Origin: Prevotellaceae bacterium
Lineage (GTDB): Bacteria > Bacteroidota > Bacteroidia > Bacteroidales > Bacteroidaceae
DNA length: 64,000 nucleotides
Direction of reading: 5' to 3'
NCBI GenBank assembly: GCA_019420585.1
Contig: JAHZGX010000008.1
Coordinates: 1-64,000, forward strand
The notes below the pieces were generated by a model that was not told where the DNA came from, ran no database searches, and saw only the letters and a list, made by a program, of their open reading frames with translations. Below are positions 26,594 through 33,760 of the stretch, in pieces. Within the stretch, counting starts at the first letter, position 1, and the number at the start of each line of letters is the position of its first letter. A program made the position numbers and the translations under genes.

Positions 26594-27027
26594 TGTTTCC
26601 CGTTTACTTCCTTGAGGTAATCCTCATGCTTGTTGATATAGCCTTCGGCCATGTAGGGCTGCGATGCCACAGCCAGGCAGACGGTTCCCTCCTGGAACTC
26701 CGTCAGGTGGCACCATACGCCCGGGGGAATAAGGATGCCACAGGTAGGAGTGTCCATCAGGATGTCAGCCTGCGCCCTTCCATCGTCCACATGCATCGTG
26801 AACGAACCTTTGAGCGGGAACACAACCTCGGCACAAGTCCTGTGGGCATGGGCACCCCGGCTTTGCCCGGTCGGTACTCCCCATATCCAGAACACGCGCT
26901 CCACAGGGAAAGGTATGGCCTCACTGCCCTGCAGGAAAGTCAGGCTGCCCCTCTCGTCCTTTATCTCGGGAAGGCGTATCAAGCGGCAGCCTCCCGGAAA
27001 GTCCACCCTATCGGCCTTGTCATTCAT
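26590..27027 (-). CDS. WxcM/FdtA-type sugar 3,4-ketoisomerase
   Basis: A 145-residue single cupin. RLIRLPEIKDERGSLTFLQG, RVFWIWGVPTGQSRGAHAH with CAEVVFPLKGSF, and IPPGVWCHLTEF are the hallmarks of the FdtA/QdtA/WxcM group. These convert dTDP-4-keto-6-deoxyglucose to the 3-keto sugar, the substrate for a DegT aminotransferase. The ATG at 27027 is preferred; a GTG at 27039 would be almost leaderless given the TACCTTTG promoter box on the minus strand at 27050-27057. It overlaps the fusion gene by 4 bp, so both are translated together. Confidence 0.87.
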   Translation of the reverse strand: MNDKADRVDFPGGCRLIRLPEIKDERGSLTFLQGSEAIPFPVERVFWIWGVPTGQSRGAHAHRTCAEVVFPLKGSFTMHVDDGRAQADILMDTPTCGILIPPGVWCHLTEFQEGTVCLAVASQPYMAEGYINKHEDYLKEVNGKQ

Positions 27028-27049
27028 GTCTATACTCACTTATTTACTG

Positions 27050-27057
27050 CAAAGGTA
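27050..27057 (-). promoter_or_regulatory. -7 box for the ketoisomerase-aminotransferase operon
   Basis: The minus strand reads TACCTTTG, 23 bp upstream of the ATG at 27027. Confidence 0.5.
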
Positions 27058-27076
27058 TAAAAAAAACGCAGGAATA

Positions 27077-27108
27077 CTTGCGTGTCCTGGGAAAAACCCC
27101 TACCTTTG
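27077..27108 (+). promoter_or_regulatory. Promoter of the tRNA-Ser/tRNA-Glu unit
   Basis: CTTG at 27077-27080 and TACCTTTG at 27101-27108 are separated by 20 nt, close to the Bacteroidota sigma-ABfr promoter (TTTG, 19-21 nt, TAnnTTTG), about 50 bp upstream of the first tRNA. Confidence 0.6.
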
Positions 27109-27159
27109 CATCGCAATTGAGAGGGGAACGGATAACGGTTCACCTTGGACAAAGCAGAA

Positions 27160-27247
27160 GGAAGTTTGGGTGAGTGGCTGAAACCACCAGTTTGCTAAAC
27201 TGACGTACGGGTTTACCGTACCGGGGGTTCGAATCCCCCAGCTTCCG
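27160..27247 (+). tRNA. tRNA-Ser (GCT)
   Basis: An 88-nt serine tRNA with a 7-bp acceptor stem (GGAAGTT with AGCTTCC). The anticodon loop TTGCTAA holds GCT, a long variable arm (CGTACGGGTTTACCGTACC) follows, and the T arm is GGGGGTTCGAATCCCCC. The discriminator is G and CCA is not encoded. A tRNA-Glu follows 29 bp later. Confidence 0.95.
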
Positions 27248-27276
27248 CTGCCGAGGTCTCCTCGAGGATTGCACAA

Positions 27277-27351
27277 GGCGCTTTCGTCTAGCGGCTAGGA
27301 CACATGCCTCTCACGCATGGAACACGGGTTCGATTCCCGTAGGCGCTACCA
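27277..27351 (+). tRNA. tRNA-Glu (CTC)
   Basis: A 75-nt glutamate tRNA. Acceptor GGCGCTT pairs with AGGCGCT (with G:U pairs), the anticodon stem CATGC/GCATG encloses CTCTCAC with anticodon CTC, and the T arm is ACGGGTTCGATTCCCGT. CCA is encoded at 27349-27351. Confidence 0.93.
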
Positions 27352-27356
27352 CAGAC

Positions 27357-27397
27357 AGAGGGGCTGCGATGCAATCACCAAGCATCGCAGCCCCTCT
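27357..27397. terminator. Terminator of the tRNA unit
   Basis: A perfect 16-bp stem (27357-27372 with 27382-27397; arm begins AGAGGGGCTGCG) around a 9-nt loop, six bases after the tRNA-Glu. It may also terminate pflA, which ends at 27469 on the other strand. Confidence 0.8.
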
Positions 27398-27468
27398 TGC
27401 CTTATCTCCACATCCGCCCACCAGGCAACCTTCATGACAATCCTGAAAGATTACGCCGCCATGCGCGC

Positions 27469-28203
27469 TTACCCTACCGGCATGCCGGGAAGAATCTCCC
27501 GGAAGAGTTCGCGGGCGTGTGTTATCTGCTCCTGCGTGAGTGCAGGCACTCCCTCCAAAGGATAGGGAATGCCCAGTTCTCCATACTTGTAACTGCCCAT
27601 GGTGTGATAAGGAAGCAGTTCCACGCGTTCCACCACACCGGCATACTGCCCCACCCATCTTGCCACGTCACGCAGACGGGCATCATCGGCCGTGCGTCCG
27701 GGCACCACCACATGGCGTATCCATGTAGGCTTGCCCAAGTCGGCCAAGCGTTCCATCCACTTCTGGTTGGCCTCCCGCAGGTGCCCCGTGTACGTCTTGT
27801 GCAGGGAGTCGTCCACGGTCTTGACATCCAGGAGCACCAGGTCGGTGTAGTCCAGCACGGCAAAAGCCTTGTCCGTGGCCAGCACGCCACTGGTGTCCAA
27901 GGCCGTATGCAACCCTTTCTGCCTGCACAGCCGGAAGTACTCCCGCACGAAACCGGCCTGCATCAAAGGTTCTCCGCCACTCACGGTCACGCCTCCGTGG
28001 CGGATGAATGAACGGTAACGGAGAGCCTCGGAAAGAAGTTCCTCAGGTTCCCATTCGAACTGAACGGGAGCCTGAGGATTCCATGTGTCGGGGTTGTGGC
28101 AGAAAGCGCAGCGCATGGGGCAGCCCTGCATGAAGGCCACGAAGCGGATTCCCGGGCCGTCCACAGCGCCAAAGGTCTCAAGTGAGTGTATCCTGCCTTT
28201 CAT
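27469..28203 (-). CDS. pflA: Pyruvate formate-lyase activating enzyme
   Basis: A 244-residue radical-SAM enzyme that installs the glycyl radical on PflB, using a [4Fe-4S] cluster and S-adenosylmethionine in the cytoplasm. The cluster motif CPMRCAFC is at residues 28-35, preceded by AVDGPGIRFVAFMQG. HGGVTVSGGEPLMQ follows, the usual GGEP segment for SAM binding. Length matches the family. It lies 22 bp downstream of pflB on the same strand, so the two are co-expressed. Confidence 0.95.
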   Translation of the reverse strand: MKGRIHSLETFGAVDGPGIRFVAFMQGCPMRCAFCHNPDTWNPQAPVQFEWEPEELLSEALRYRSFIRHGGVTVSGGEPLMQAGFVREYFRLCRQKGLHTALDTSGVLATDKAFAVLDYTDLVLLDVKTVDDSLHKTYTGHLREANQKWMERLADLGKPTWIRHVVVPGRTADDARLRDVARWVGQYAGVVERVELLPYHTMGSYKYGELGIPYPLEGVPALTQEQITHARELFREILPGMPVG

Positions 28204-28225
28204 TCTCTTCTCCAGGCAAAGCCAA

Positions 28226-30460
28226 TCAGAGGCTCTGGTTGATGGTGCGGCTCAGCACGTCGAGCTGCTGCTCGTGGGTCAGCTTGATGAAGTTGACTGC
28301 GTAGCCGGACACGCGGATGGTCAGTTGAGGATACTTCTCGGGATGCTCCATGGCATCGACAAGCAACTGGCGGTCAAAGACGTTCACGTTCAAGTGATGT
28401 CCGCCATCGGGGGTGAAGTAGCCGTCCATCAGGTTCACCAGGTTGTCCACCTGCGTCTCGGTCTGCTTGCCGAGCGTGGCGGGCGATATGGCAAACGTGT
28501 AGGAGATGCCGTCATGTGAGTGCTGGAAGGGCAGCTTGGCCACCGAGGACAGGGCGGCAACCGCTCCGCGGGTATCACGCCCGTTCATGGGGTTGGCTCC
28601 GGGAGCGAAGGGGACGCCTGCGGGGCGGCCATCGGGTGTGGCACCGGTGTACTTGCCGTACACCACGTTGGAGGTGATGGTGAGCAGGGACTGTGTGGGC
28701 TTTGCACCACGGTAAGTGTTGTGCTGGCGCATGTACTCCATGAACTTCTCCGTTACCATCAGGGCCAGGGCATCGGTGTGCTCGTCATTGTTGCCGAAGG
28801 GCACATAGCCGGTGTTCTCGAAGCCTACGGCCAGGCCGCGCTCGTCGCGGATGACCTTCACCGTGCCGAACTTGATGGCAGCCAGGGAGTCGGCCACGAT
28901 GGAGAGGCCGGCAATGCCGGTGGCGCGGGTGCGCTCCACGTCTCCGTCATGGAGAGCCATCTCGAATGCCTCGTAATCATACTTGTCGTGCATGTAGTGG
29001 ATGATGTGCAGGGCGTTGGCATAGGTCTTGGCCAGCCACTTCATCATCTGCTCGAACTTGTCCATCACCACGTCATAGTCCAGCGTGTCTGTGGTAATGG
29101 GTGCATAGGCCGGGGCCACCTGTTCGCCGCTGCGCTCGTCGCGTCCTCCGTTGATGGCGTAGAGCAGGCACTTTGCCAGGTTGGCACGCGCACCGAAGAA
29201 CTGCATCTGCTTGCCTATCTTCATGGGGGAGACGCAGCATGCGATGCCATAATCGTCACCGTAATCGGGGCGCATGAGGTCGTCATTCTCATACTGTATG
29301 GCCGAGGTCTTGATGCTCATCTGGGCGCAGTAGCGCTTCCAGGGCTCGGGCAGTCGCTCGCTCCACAGCACGGTCAGGTTGGGCTCGGGAGCCGGGCCCA
29401 GGTTCTCCAGGGTGTGCAGCATGCGGAAGCAGGTCTTGGTCACCAGCGTGCGGCCGTCGACACCCATTCCGCCCTCGGAGGCGGTCACCCACACAGGGTC
29501 GCCCGAGAAGAGGTCGTTGTACTCGGGGGTGCGCAGGAAGCGCACGATGCGCAACTTGATGATGAGCTGGTCGATGAGTTCCTGGGCCTCCTGCTCGGTG
29601 AGCCTGCCCTCGCGCAGGTCACTCTCGATGAAGATGTCGAGGAAGGTGGAGATGCGCCCGATGGACATGGCCGCGCCGTCCTGGTCCTTCACTGCGCCCA
29701 GGTAGCCGAAATAGACGAACTGCACGGCCTCGCGTGCGCTCTGTGCTGGCTTGGTCACGTCGAAGCCGTAAGCCTCGCACATCTTCACGAAGTCCTTCAG
29801 GGCCTGGATCTGCTCCGTGATCTCCTCACGGCAGCGTATCACCTCGTCGGTCATCTCGGAGATGTCCAGGCGGTCCATGTAGCGCTTCTTCTCCTCAATC
29901 AGGTTGTCCACGCCATAGAGGGCAATGCGGCGGTAGTCGCCGATGATGCGCCCGCGGCCGTAGGCATCGGGCAGGCCGGTGATGATGTGGCTGTGGCGCG
30001 CGTCACGTATTTCCTTGGTATAGGCCGAGAAGACGCCCTGGTTGTGCGTCTTGCGGTACTTGGTGTATATGGCCTTGGTCTCGCCGTCCAGCTTGTAGCC
30101 GTAAGCCTCCAGGGCCGATTCCACCATGCGTATGCCGCCCTTGGGGAAGATTCCGCGCTTGAGTGGGGCATCGGTCTGCAGGCCCACGATCACCTCGTCG
30201 TCCTTGCTGATGTATCCTGCGCCATAGGTGGTGAGCGTCTGGGGCAGGCGGGTCTCGGCATCGTAGACGCCCTTCTCGCGCTCCACCTTGAACATCTCGC
30301 TCAGCTTGCCCCACAGGCGGAGCGTGCGCTCCGTGGCAGGGGCGAGGAATGAGGCATCGCCCTCATAGGGAGTGTAGTTGTGCTGGATAAAGTCGCGGAC
30401 GTTGATCTCTCGCTTCCAGATGAATCCTTCATACTGGTTCAGTTGGTGGGTCAATTTCAT
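28226..30460 (-). CDS. pflB: Formate C-acetyltransferase (pyruvate formate-lyase)
   Basis: Cleaves pyruvate with CoA to acetyl-CoA and formate during anaerobic growth. The 744-residue protein has the active-site cysteine pair in GIACCVSPMKIGKQ near residue 407 and the glycyl-radical site RVSGYAVNFIKL near residue 717. The N-terminus (KLTHQLNQYEGFIWKREINV) sets the start at 30460; a frame reaching 30574 lacks family resemblance. A TACCTTTG box on the minus strand at 30530-30537 is the likely promoter. pflA, encoding its activase, follows by 22 bp. The very high GC of this gene produces a 610-residue shadow frame on the other strand. Confidence 0.96.
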   Translation of the reverse strand: MKLTHQLNQYEGFIWKREINVRDFIQHNYTPYEGDASFLAPATERTLRLWGKLSEMFKVEREKGVYDAETRLPQTLTTYGAGYISKDDEVIVGLQTDAPLKRGIFPKGGIRMVESALEAYGYKLDGETKAIYTKYRKTHNQGVFSAYTKEIRDARHSHIITGLPDAYGRGRIIGDYRRIALYGVDNLIEEKKRYMDRLDISEMTDEVIRCREEITEQIQALKDFVKMCEAYGFDVTKPAQSAREAVQFVYFGYLGAVKDQDGAAMSIGRISTFLDIFIESDLREGRLTEQEAQELIDQLIIKLRIVRFLRTPEYNDLFSGDPVWVTASEGGMGVDGRTLVTKTCFRMLHTLENLGPAPEPNLTVLWSERLPEPWKRYCAQMSIKTSAIQYENDDLMRPDYGDDYGIACCVSPMKIGKQMQFFGARANLAKCLLYAINGGRDERSGEQVAPAYAPITTDTLDYDVVMDKFEQMMKWLAKTYANALHIIHYMHDKYDYEAFEMALHDGDVERTRATGIAGLSIVADSLAAIKFGTVKVIRDERGLAVGFENTGYVPFGNNDEHTDALALMVTEKFMEYMRQHNTYRGAKPTQSLLTITSNVVYGKYTGATPDGRPAGVPFAPGANPMNGRDTRGAVAALSSVAKLPFQHSHDGISYTFAISPATLGKQTETQVDNLVNLMDGYFTPDGGHHLNVNVFDRQLLVDAMEHPEKYPQLTIRVSGYAVNFIKLTHEQQLDVLSRTINQSL

Positions 30461-30529
30461 TATAGTTGTCTCGTTTGGTTTATAACTCTCAGGGGACATT
30501 TTCCGTGCCCCCTCCTTTCTTTGGGACTG

Positions 30530-30537
30530 CAAAGGTA
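30530..30537 (-). promoter_or_regulatory. -7 box for pflB-pflA
   Basis: The minus strand reads TACCTTTG, 69 bp upstream of the pflB start. Confidence 0.5.
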
Positions 30538-30611
30538 AGTGTTTTCTTTCACATATGCATGGGAGAAAAGGCACACTTTACGGTAAATTTCCCCTGCGCC
30601 TTTTCTCCCGG

Positions 30612-30941
30612 CTATGGCTGGAGTATGGGCTCGAGCACCTCCTCGCCGCAGAAGTGCCTCACGTAGAACAGGGGATAGCCCAGGCTGCCCGGAGGGCGGC
30701 TCGCGTCCACATGGCTGGCATGGACGAAGTCCGGCAGGCCGAAGTCGAAGCTGCGCCCGTAGAGCAGTATGCACCCGCGCTGCCGGTCAACCTTCCAGAG
30801 CCCGCCGCCATGGCACGTGGCATGGCCCTCGGGCAGGAGTTCCCGGTGCAGGTAGACGTTGCCGAAGCGGATTTCCCCGTCGAGCGTTATGATGAACTTG
30901 TTGTACATGGCCAAGCGAATGCGCACCGCTGCCTCATGCAA
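30612..30941 (-). CDS. Small conserved hypothetical protein
   Basis: A 109-residue protein of unknown function. A central IITLDGEIRFGNVYLHRELLP followed by a CHGGGLWKVDRQ segment is ordered and free of low complexity, and looks like a small beta-rich domain. No signal peptide or membrane segment is seen. The ATG at 30941 overlaps the end of the FKBP gene by 8 bp, so it is the last gene of the YccF-thioredoxin-YgbA-FKBP operon. A later start at residue 12 (MYNKF) is possible. Coding status rests on operon overlap and composition, not on a recognised family. Confidence 0.6.
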   Translation of the reverse strand: MHEAAVRIRLAMYNKFIITLDGEIRFGNVYLHRELLPEGHATCHGGGLWKVDRQRGCILLYGRSFDFGLPDFVHASHVDASRPPGSLGYPLFYVRHFCGEEVLEPILQP

Positions 30942-31410
30942 TGCCGAGCAGTTCTATGTCGAAAATCAGGGTCGAACCGCCGGGAATACCGGGCAGGGAA
31001 CGCTTGCCGTACCCCATGTCGGCGGGAACGTACACTTCCCAGCGGTCGCCCACATGCATCTGCTGCAAGGCAATTGTCCAGCCCTGGATGAGGTCGGAAA
31101 GGCGCATGGCCAAAGGCGCGCCGCCCCGGCTTCCGTCGAACACGCGCCCATCGGTCAGCCGCCCGGTGTAATGAACCGTGACTATGCTGCGCGCCGATGG
31201 CCGCCCACCTTCGGGGTTCCCCTCGGCCAGCACCTTGCAGCAGACTCCCTTGGAGAGGAGCGTCACTCCTTCCTCACGGGCCTTACGCCCTATCCATTCT
31301 GCGTTCTGCCGCGCATACTCGCCGCGCGACAACTTTCCCGCTGCAGGTTTCCCTTCCTTCTTCTTCCGGTCACGTTCGTCCCGGCTGCTGTATTTCTGTC
31401 CTCTTTCCAT
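30934..31410 (-). CDS. FKBP-type peptidyl-prolyl cis-trans isomerase
   Basis: A 158-residue protein that speeds cis-trans isomerisation at proline bonds. A charged N-terminal arm (residues 1-50, Lys/Arg/Glu-rich) precedes the FKBP domain: VTVHYTGRLTDGRVFDGS near 78-95, then LIQGWTIALQQMHVGDRW and VPADMGYGKR. The C-terminal IPGGSTLIFDIELL is typical. No signal peptide is seen, so it is probably cytoplasmic. Its first 41 bp overlap the end of the YgbA-like gene on the same strand and its last 8 bp overlap the next gene. Confidence 0.9.
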   Translation of the reverse strand: MERGQKYSSRDERDRKKKEGKPAAGKLSRGEYARQNAEWIGRKAREEGVTLLSKGVCCKVLAEGNPEGGRPSARSIVTVHYTGRLTDGRVFDGSRGGAPLAMRLSDLIQGWTIALQQMHVGDRWEVYVPADMGYGKRSLPGIPGGSTLIFDIELLGIA

Positions 31411-31750
31411 GATAGTCCGGCACCTTGCATGTCAGCCCCCGGAGCATGTGCCTCAGTGCCATCAGGGGGTGGTAAAGAATCATCCTGGGCCCGGCCCACC
31501 GCATGACCTCCCTCATGCGCCCGGCCATGTCCTTCCGGTAACAGTGTGCCGGGCACTGCCTGCATGTGGGCTTCCCCTCCCCGAAGCGGCAGCGCGAGAG
31601 CCTCGCCCGGGCATAGTCCGCCAGTTCCCGGCAGCCGGCGCAGCAGTCCCGCGAGCCATGGTGGTGCCTGCAGTAGAGCCGCACCATGGCTTCCACCACC
31701 CGCTGCTCCTCGCCGATCCGTGCCGCACGGCAGGCGCCAGGCCGTCCCAT
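31370..31750 (-). CDS. YgbA-like (nitrous oxide-stimulated promoter) family protein
   Basis: A 126-residue Cys-rich cytoplasmic protein. EAMVRLYCRHHHGSRDCC followed by CRELADYARARLSRCRFG and PTCRQCPAHCYRKDM, then VMRWAGPRMILYHPLMA, is the signature of the YgbA family. E. coli ygbA is associated with nitrosative stress; the biochemical role is unclear. Conserved cysteines suggest metal binding. The start at 31750 lies 9 bp after the thioredoxin stop; a longer frame to 31828 would run into that gene. It overlaps the FKBP gene by 41 bp. Confidence 0.8.
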   Translation of the reverse strand: MGRPGACRAARIGEEQRVVEAMVRLYCRHHHGSRDCCAGCRELADYARARLSRCRFGEGKPTCRQCPAHCYRKDMAGRMREVMRWAGPRMILYHPLMALRHMLRGLTCKVPDYHGKRTEIQQPGRT

Positions 31751-31758
31751 GCGGCGCG

Positions 31759-32061
31759 TCAAAGCCCGAGCCAAGGCTCCAGGGCACTCATCAGTGCCTG
31801 CCTGGGCATGGCCCCGCTCTGCCTCCACAGCAGTTCGCCGCGCCGGAAAAGCATGAGCGTGGGCACGGACTGCACCCGGTACCTCGCAGCCGTGTCCTCA
31901 TGCCTGTCTATGTCCATCTTGATGATGCGCAGCCTGTCTCCCAGCTCTGCCTTCGCCTGCTCCAGCACAGGGTGCATCATGCGGCAGGGCTGGCACCACG
32001 TGGCGTAGAAGTCCACCAGCACGGGCACGTCTCCCGATATTGCCTGTTCGAATGTCTCCAT
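31759..32061 (-). CDS. Thioredoxin
   Basis: A 100-residue thioredoxin that reduces protein disulfides in the cytoplasm. VLVDFYATWCQPCRMMHPVLEQ carries the redox CxxC as WCQPC, slightly unlike the common WCGPC. KMDIDRHED and the cis-Pro segment VQSVPTLMLFRRG follow in order. The 308-codon open frame around it extends into yccF and is an artefact of high GC; the start at 32061 gives the normal domain. It lies 5 bp after the yccF stop and 8 bp before the YgbA-like gene. Confidence 0.93.
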   Translation of the reverse strand: METFEQAISGDVPVLVDFYATWCQPCRMMHPVLEQAKAELGDRLRIIKMDIDRHEDTAARYRVQSVPTLMLFRRGELLWRQSGAMPRQALMSALEPWLGL

Positions 32062-32066
32062 ATGTC

Positions 32067-32444
32067 TCAGAAATTGAGTGTAACGTCTTTGCCGAAGGGA
32101 GCCAGCGCCAGCCCGGCCATCTTGAAGTGCTGGCGGGCAAAGGGGATGCCGATGATGGTGATGAGCAGCAGGACCCCGAAAAGCAGGTGCACCAGGCAGG
32201 CCGGCAGCCCGCCGAAGACCAGCCACAGGAGGTTGAGGGGCAGGGAAAGGCAGCCCGGAGGATAGTCCGATGAAGTCACCCTTGCCCCGAAAGGCCACAG
32301 GCAGAGGAGCCCCAGCTTGAAAGTCTGCAAAGCCCAAGGTATGCCGATGATGGTGCAGGCCAGCGCAAGGCTGCCCGTAAAATATCCCAGTGCGGCCTCC
32401 AGCCCGCCGAAGACCAGCCACAGAAAGTTGCCTATTATGCGCAT
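32067..32444 (-). CDS. yccF: YccF-type inner membrane protein
   Basis: A 125-residue membrane protein with two repeats of the YccF domain: NFLWLVFGGLEAALGYF with TIIGIPWALQTFKLGLLCLWPFG, and NLLWLVFGGLPACLVHL with TIIGIPFARQHFKMAGLALAPFG. The function is unknown. The duplicated pattern with Gly-Ile-Pro turns predicts about four membrane segments. It appears to be the first gene of the operon leading to thioredoxin. A TATATTTG box on the minus strand at 32473-32480 is the likely promoter. The start at 32444 is chosen because the domain begins there. Confidence 0.85.
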   Translation of the reverse strand: MRIIGNFLWLVFGGLEAALGYFTGSLALACTIIGIPWALQTFKLGLLCLWPFGARVTSSDYPPGCLSLPLNLLWLVFGGLPACLVHLLFGVLLLITIIGIPFARQHFKMAGLALAPFGKDVTLNF

Positions 32445-32472
32445 GATTCCCAGATATGAATGGTTGGCAGTG

Positions 32473-32480
32473 CAAATATA
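32473..32480 (-). promoter_or_regulatory. -7 box for the yccF operon
   Basis: The minus strand reads TATATTTG, 28 bp upstream of the yccF start. The rest of the 32445-32773 gap is GC-rich with short hairpins and no recognisable gene. Confidence 0.4.
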
Positions 32481-32723
32481 CTGAGTTATCCGCAAATGCG
32501 GGGCACCGCACGCGCGTTTTTTTCTGTTTCGCGGGCCATTTCCTGCCTCCTTCCCGAGGGGGCCCCGGGGCGCAGGGTGCCGGTGCGGGGAGGCATCCTC
32601 CCCCCGCCGCGTGCCGATCCCCCCGCTGCCGGGAAAATGCGGAGGAGGGCGGACGGCGGGGCAGGCAGCCCGCGGAAGGAGTCAAAAACGGTAAGAAAGG
32701 GCCGCTGTACCAAAAAGTCTTGC

Positions 32724-32731
32724 TATCTTTG
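32724..32731 (+). promoter_or_regulatory. -7 box at the left edge of the accessory island
   Basis: TATCTTTG lies 42 bp upstream of the 32774 gene start. Confidence 0.45.
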
Positions 32732-32773
32732 CCAAAATAACCTTGTCAGAATGCAACAGTCCATGTCAGTCCT

Positions 32774-33748
32774 ATGAAATTTTCCCTATACAGATACGAA
32801 TTTGAGGTGATGGAGAAGAAGGACTTCCCTGCCTCCACGTCCCCCGGCCGGCGGGACGAACTTGCGCCCAGGGAGGCGTTTGAGAGGAAGGGCAGGCTGC
32901 TCGACAGCCTGCTCGAAAGGGACTGCGGCCTGCCCGCCACGGGGCATGACGCGCCCTCGGCCGGAGACGGCGGGGCGGAGATGCCGCTGCGGCTGGCCGA
33001 CGGCAGGAAGAGGCCGATCCTCCACAGGTATGTGACTGCCCCCCGGGACGGGGTCGCCATCCTGCAGCTGGCCCTCTGCCCCACCCGGGAGGAGGCCGCG
33101 GGGGAGGAGGCCTGCAGGCCGCTGCACGTCATCATCGACAACCGCGGCACGCACCAGCGCGTGGCCATCGAGGTGAAGCCCTCGGTGCTCAGCGCCGGCA
33201 AGGTGGCCGGCGTGCTCGCCCGCGCCCTCAGCGGGGCATTCGCCCGCTATGGGCTCAGGGTGAAGGTGGTGCCCCTGCGCGACGACAGGCACTTCTGGAG
33301 GGTGGTGGCCGACAGGGAGCGGTATCCCCGCGGCTTCAGGAGGCTGCGCGTGGAGTTCCCGCAAATCAACGACAAGGAACTCACCGAGCGGATGAGGCGC
33401 GCAGGCATGGCCTACCGCGAACTGTTCGGCTCCGGCCTCACCCTCACCATGGAGGCACCCCAGGGGGAAAGCCTCGGCTTTGACCGGGAAGACCCGGGGC
33501 AGCAGGAATACATGAGAATCTGCACGGGAAATGCCGACGCCATAAGCCTCTCGCCGGTGGGGGGACGCTCGTTCAAGCTTGGAGGGGGAACCGCCAGGAC
33601 AGAGCAGATGTCCAGGCAGCAGGAGGCAGGCATCGGGAAGGGCGGCCCCCAGCAGCCTCCCTCGGGGGACGACCCCGCCAGGCAGGCCGCGATATCCTTC
33701 ATGGACAAGGCATACGGCCTGGCGTGGCGCAGGAGGAGAAGGACATAA
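32774..33748 (+). CDS. Unrecognised protein A of the accessory island
   Basis: A 324-residue protein I cannot assign to a family. It begins KFSLYRYEFEVMEKKDF, has a basic segment RKRPILHRYVTAPRDGVAIL near residue 80, and a mixed alpha/beta middle (RPLHVIIDNRG, then IEVKPSVLSAGKVAGVLARA). Its C-terminal half has LRVEFPQINDKEL and a serine/glycine-rich, then Arg-rich end. There is no signal peptide or membrane helix. It is followed by protein B after 12 bp, so the pair forms an operon. Codon third positions are almost all G or C, more extreme than in the flanking core genes. Its location next to a primase-containing island suggests accessory DNA. Confidence 0.7.
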   Translation: MKFSLYRYEFEVMEKKDFPASTSPGRRDELAPREAFERKGRLLDSLLERDCGLPATGHDAPSAGDGGAEMPLRLADGRKRPILHRYVTAPRDGVAILQLALCPTREEAAGEEACRPLHVIIDNRGTHQRVAIEVKPSVLSAGKVAGVLARALSGAFARYGLRVKVVPLRDDRHFWRVVADRERYPRGFRRLRVEFPQINDKELTERMRRAGMAYRELFGSGLTLTMEAPQGESLGFDREDPGQQEYMRICTGNADAISLSPVGGRSFKLGGGTARTEQMSRQQEAGIGKGGPQQPPSGDDPARQAAISFMDKAYGLAWRRRRRT

Positions 33749-33760
33749 TGCGCAGGAGGC

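Noticed and set aside
27160..27351. tRNA-Ser/tRNA-Glu as an attachment site for an integrated element
   Set aside because: No integrase, no displaced tRNA 3' copy and ordinary core genes on both sides.
28520..30352. Plus-strand frame of 610 codons opposite pflB
   Set aside because: Long antisense frames are expected in GC-rich genes with strong codon bias; pflB on the minus strand has all catalytic motifs.
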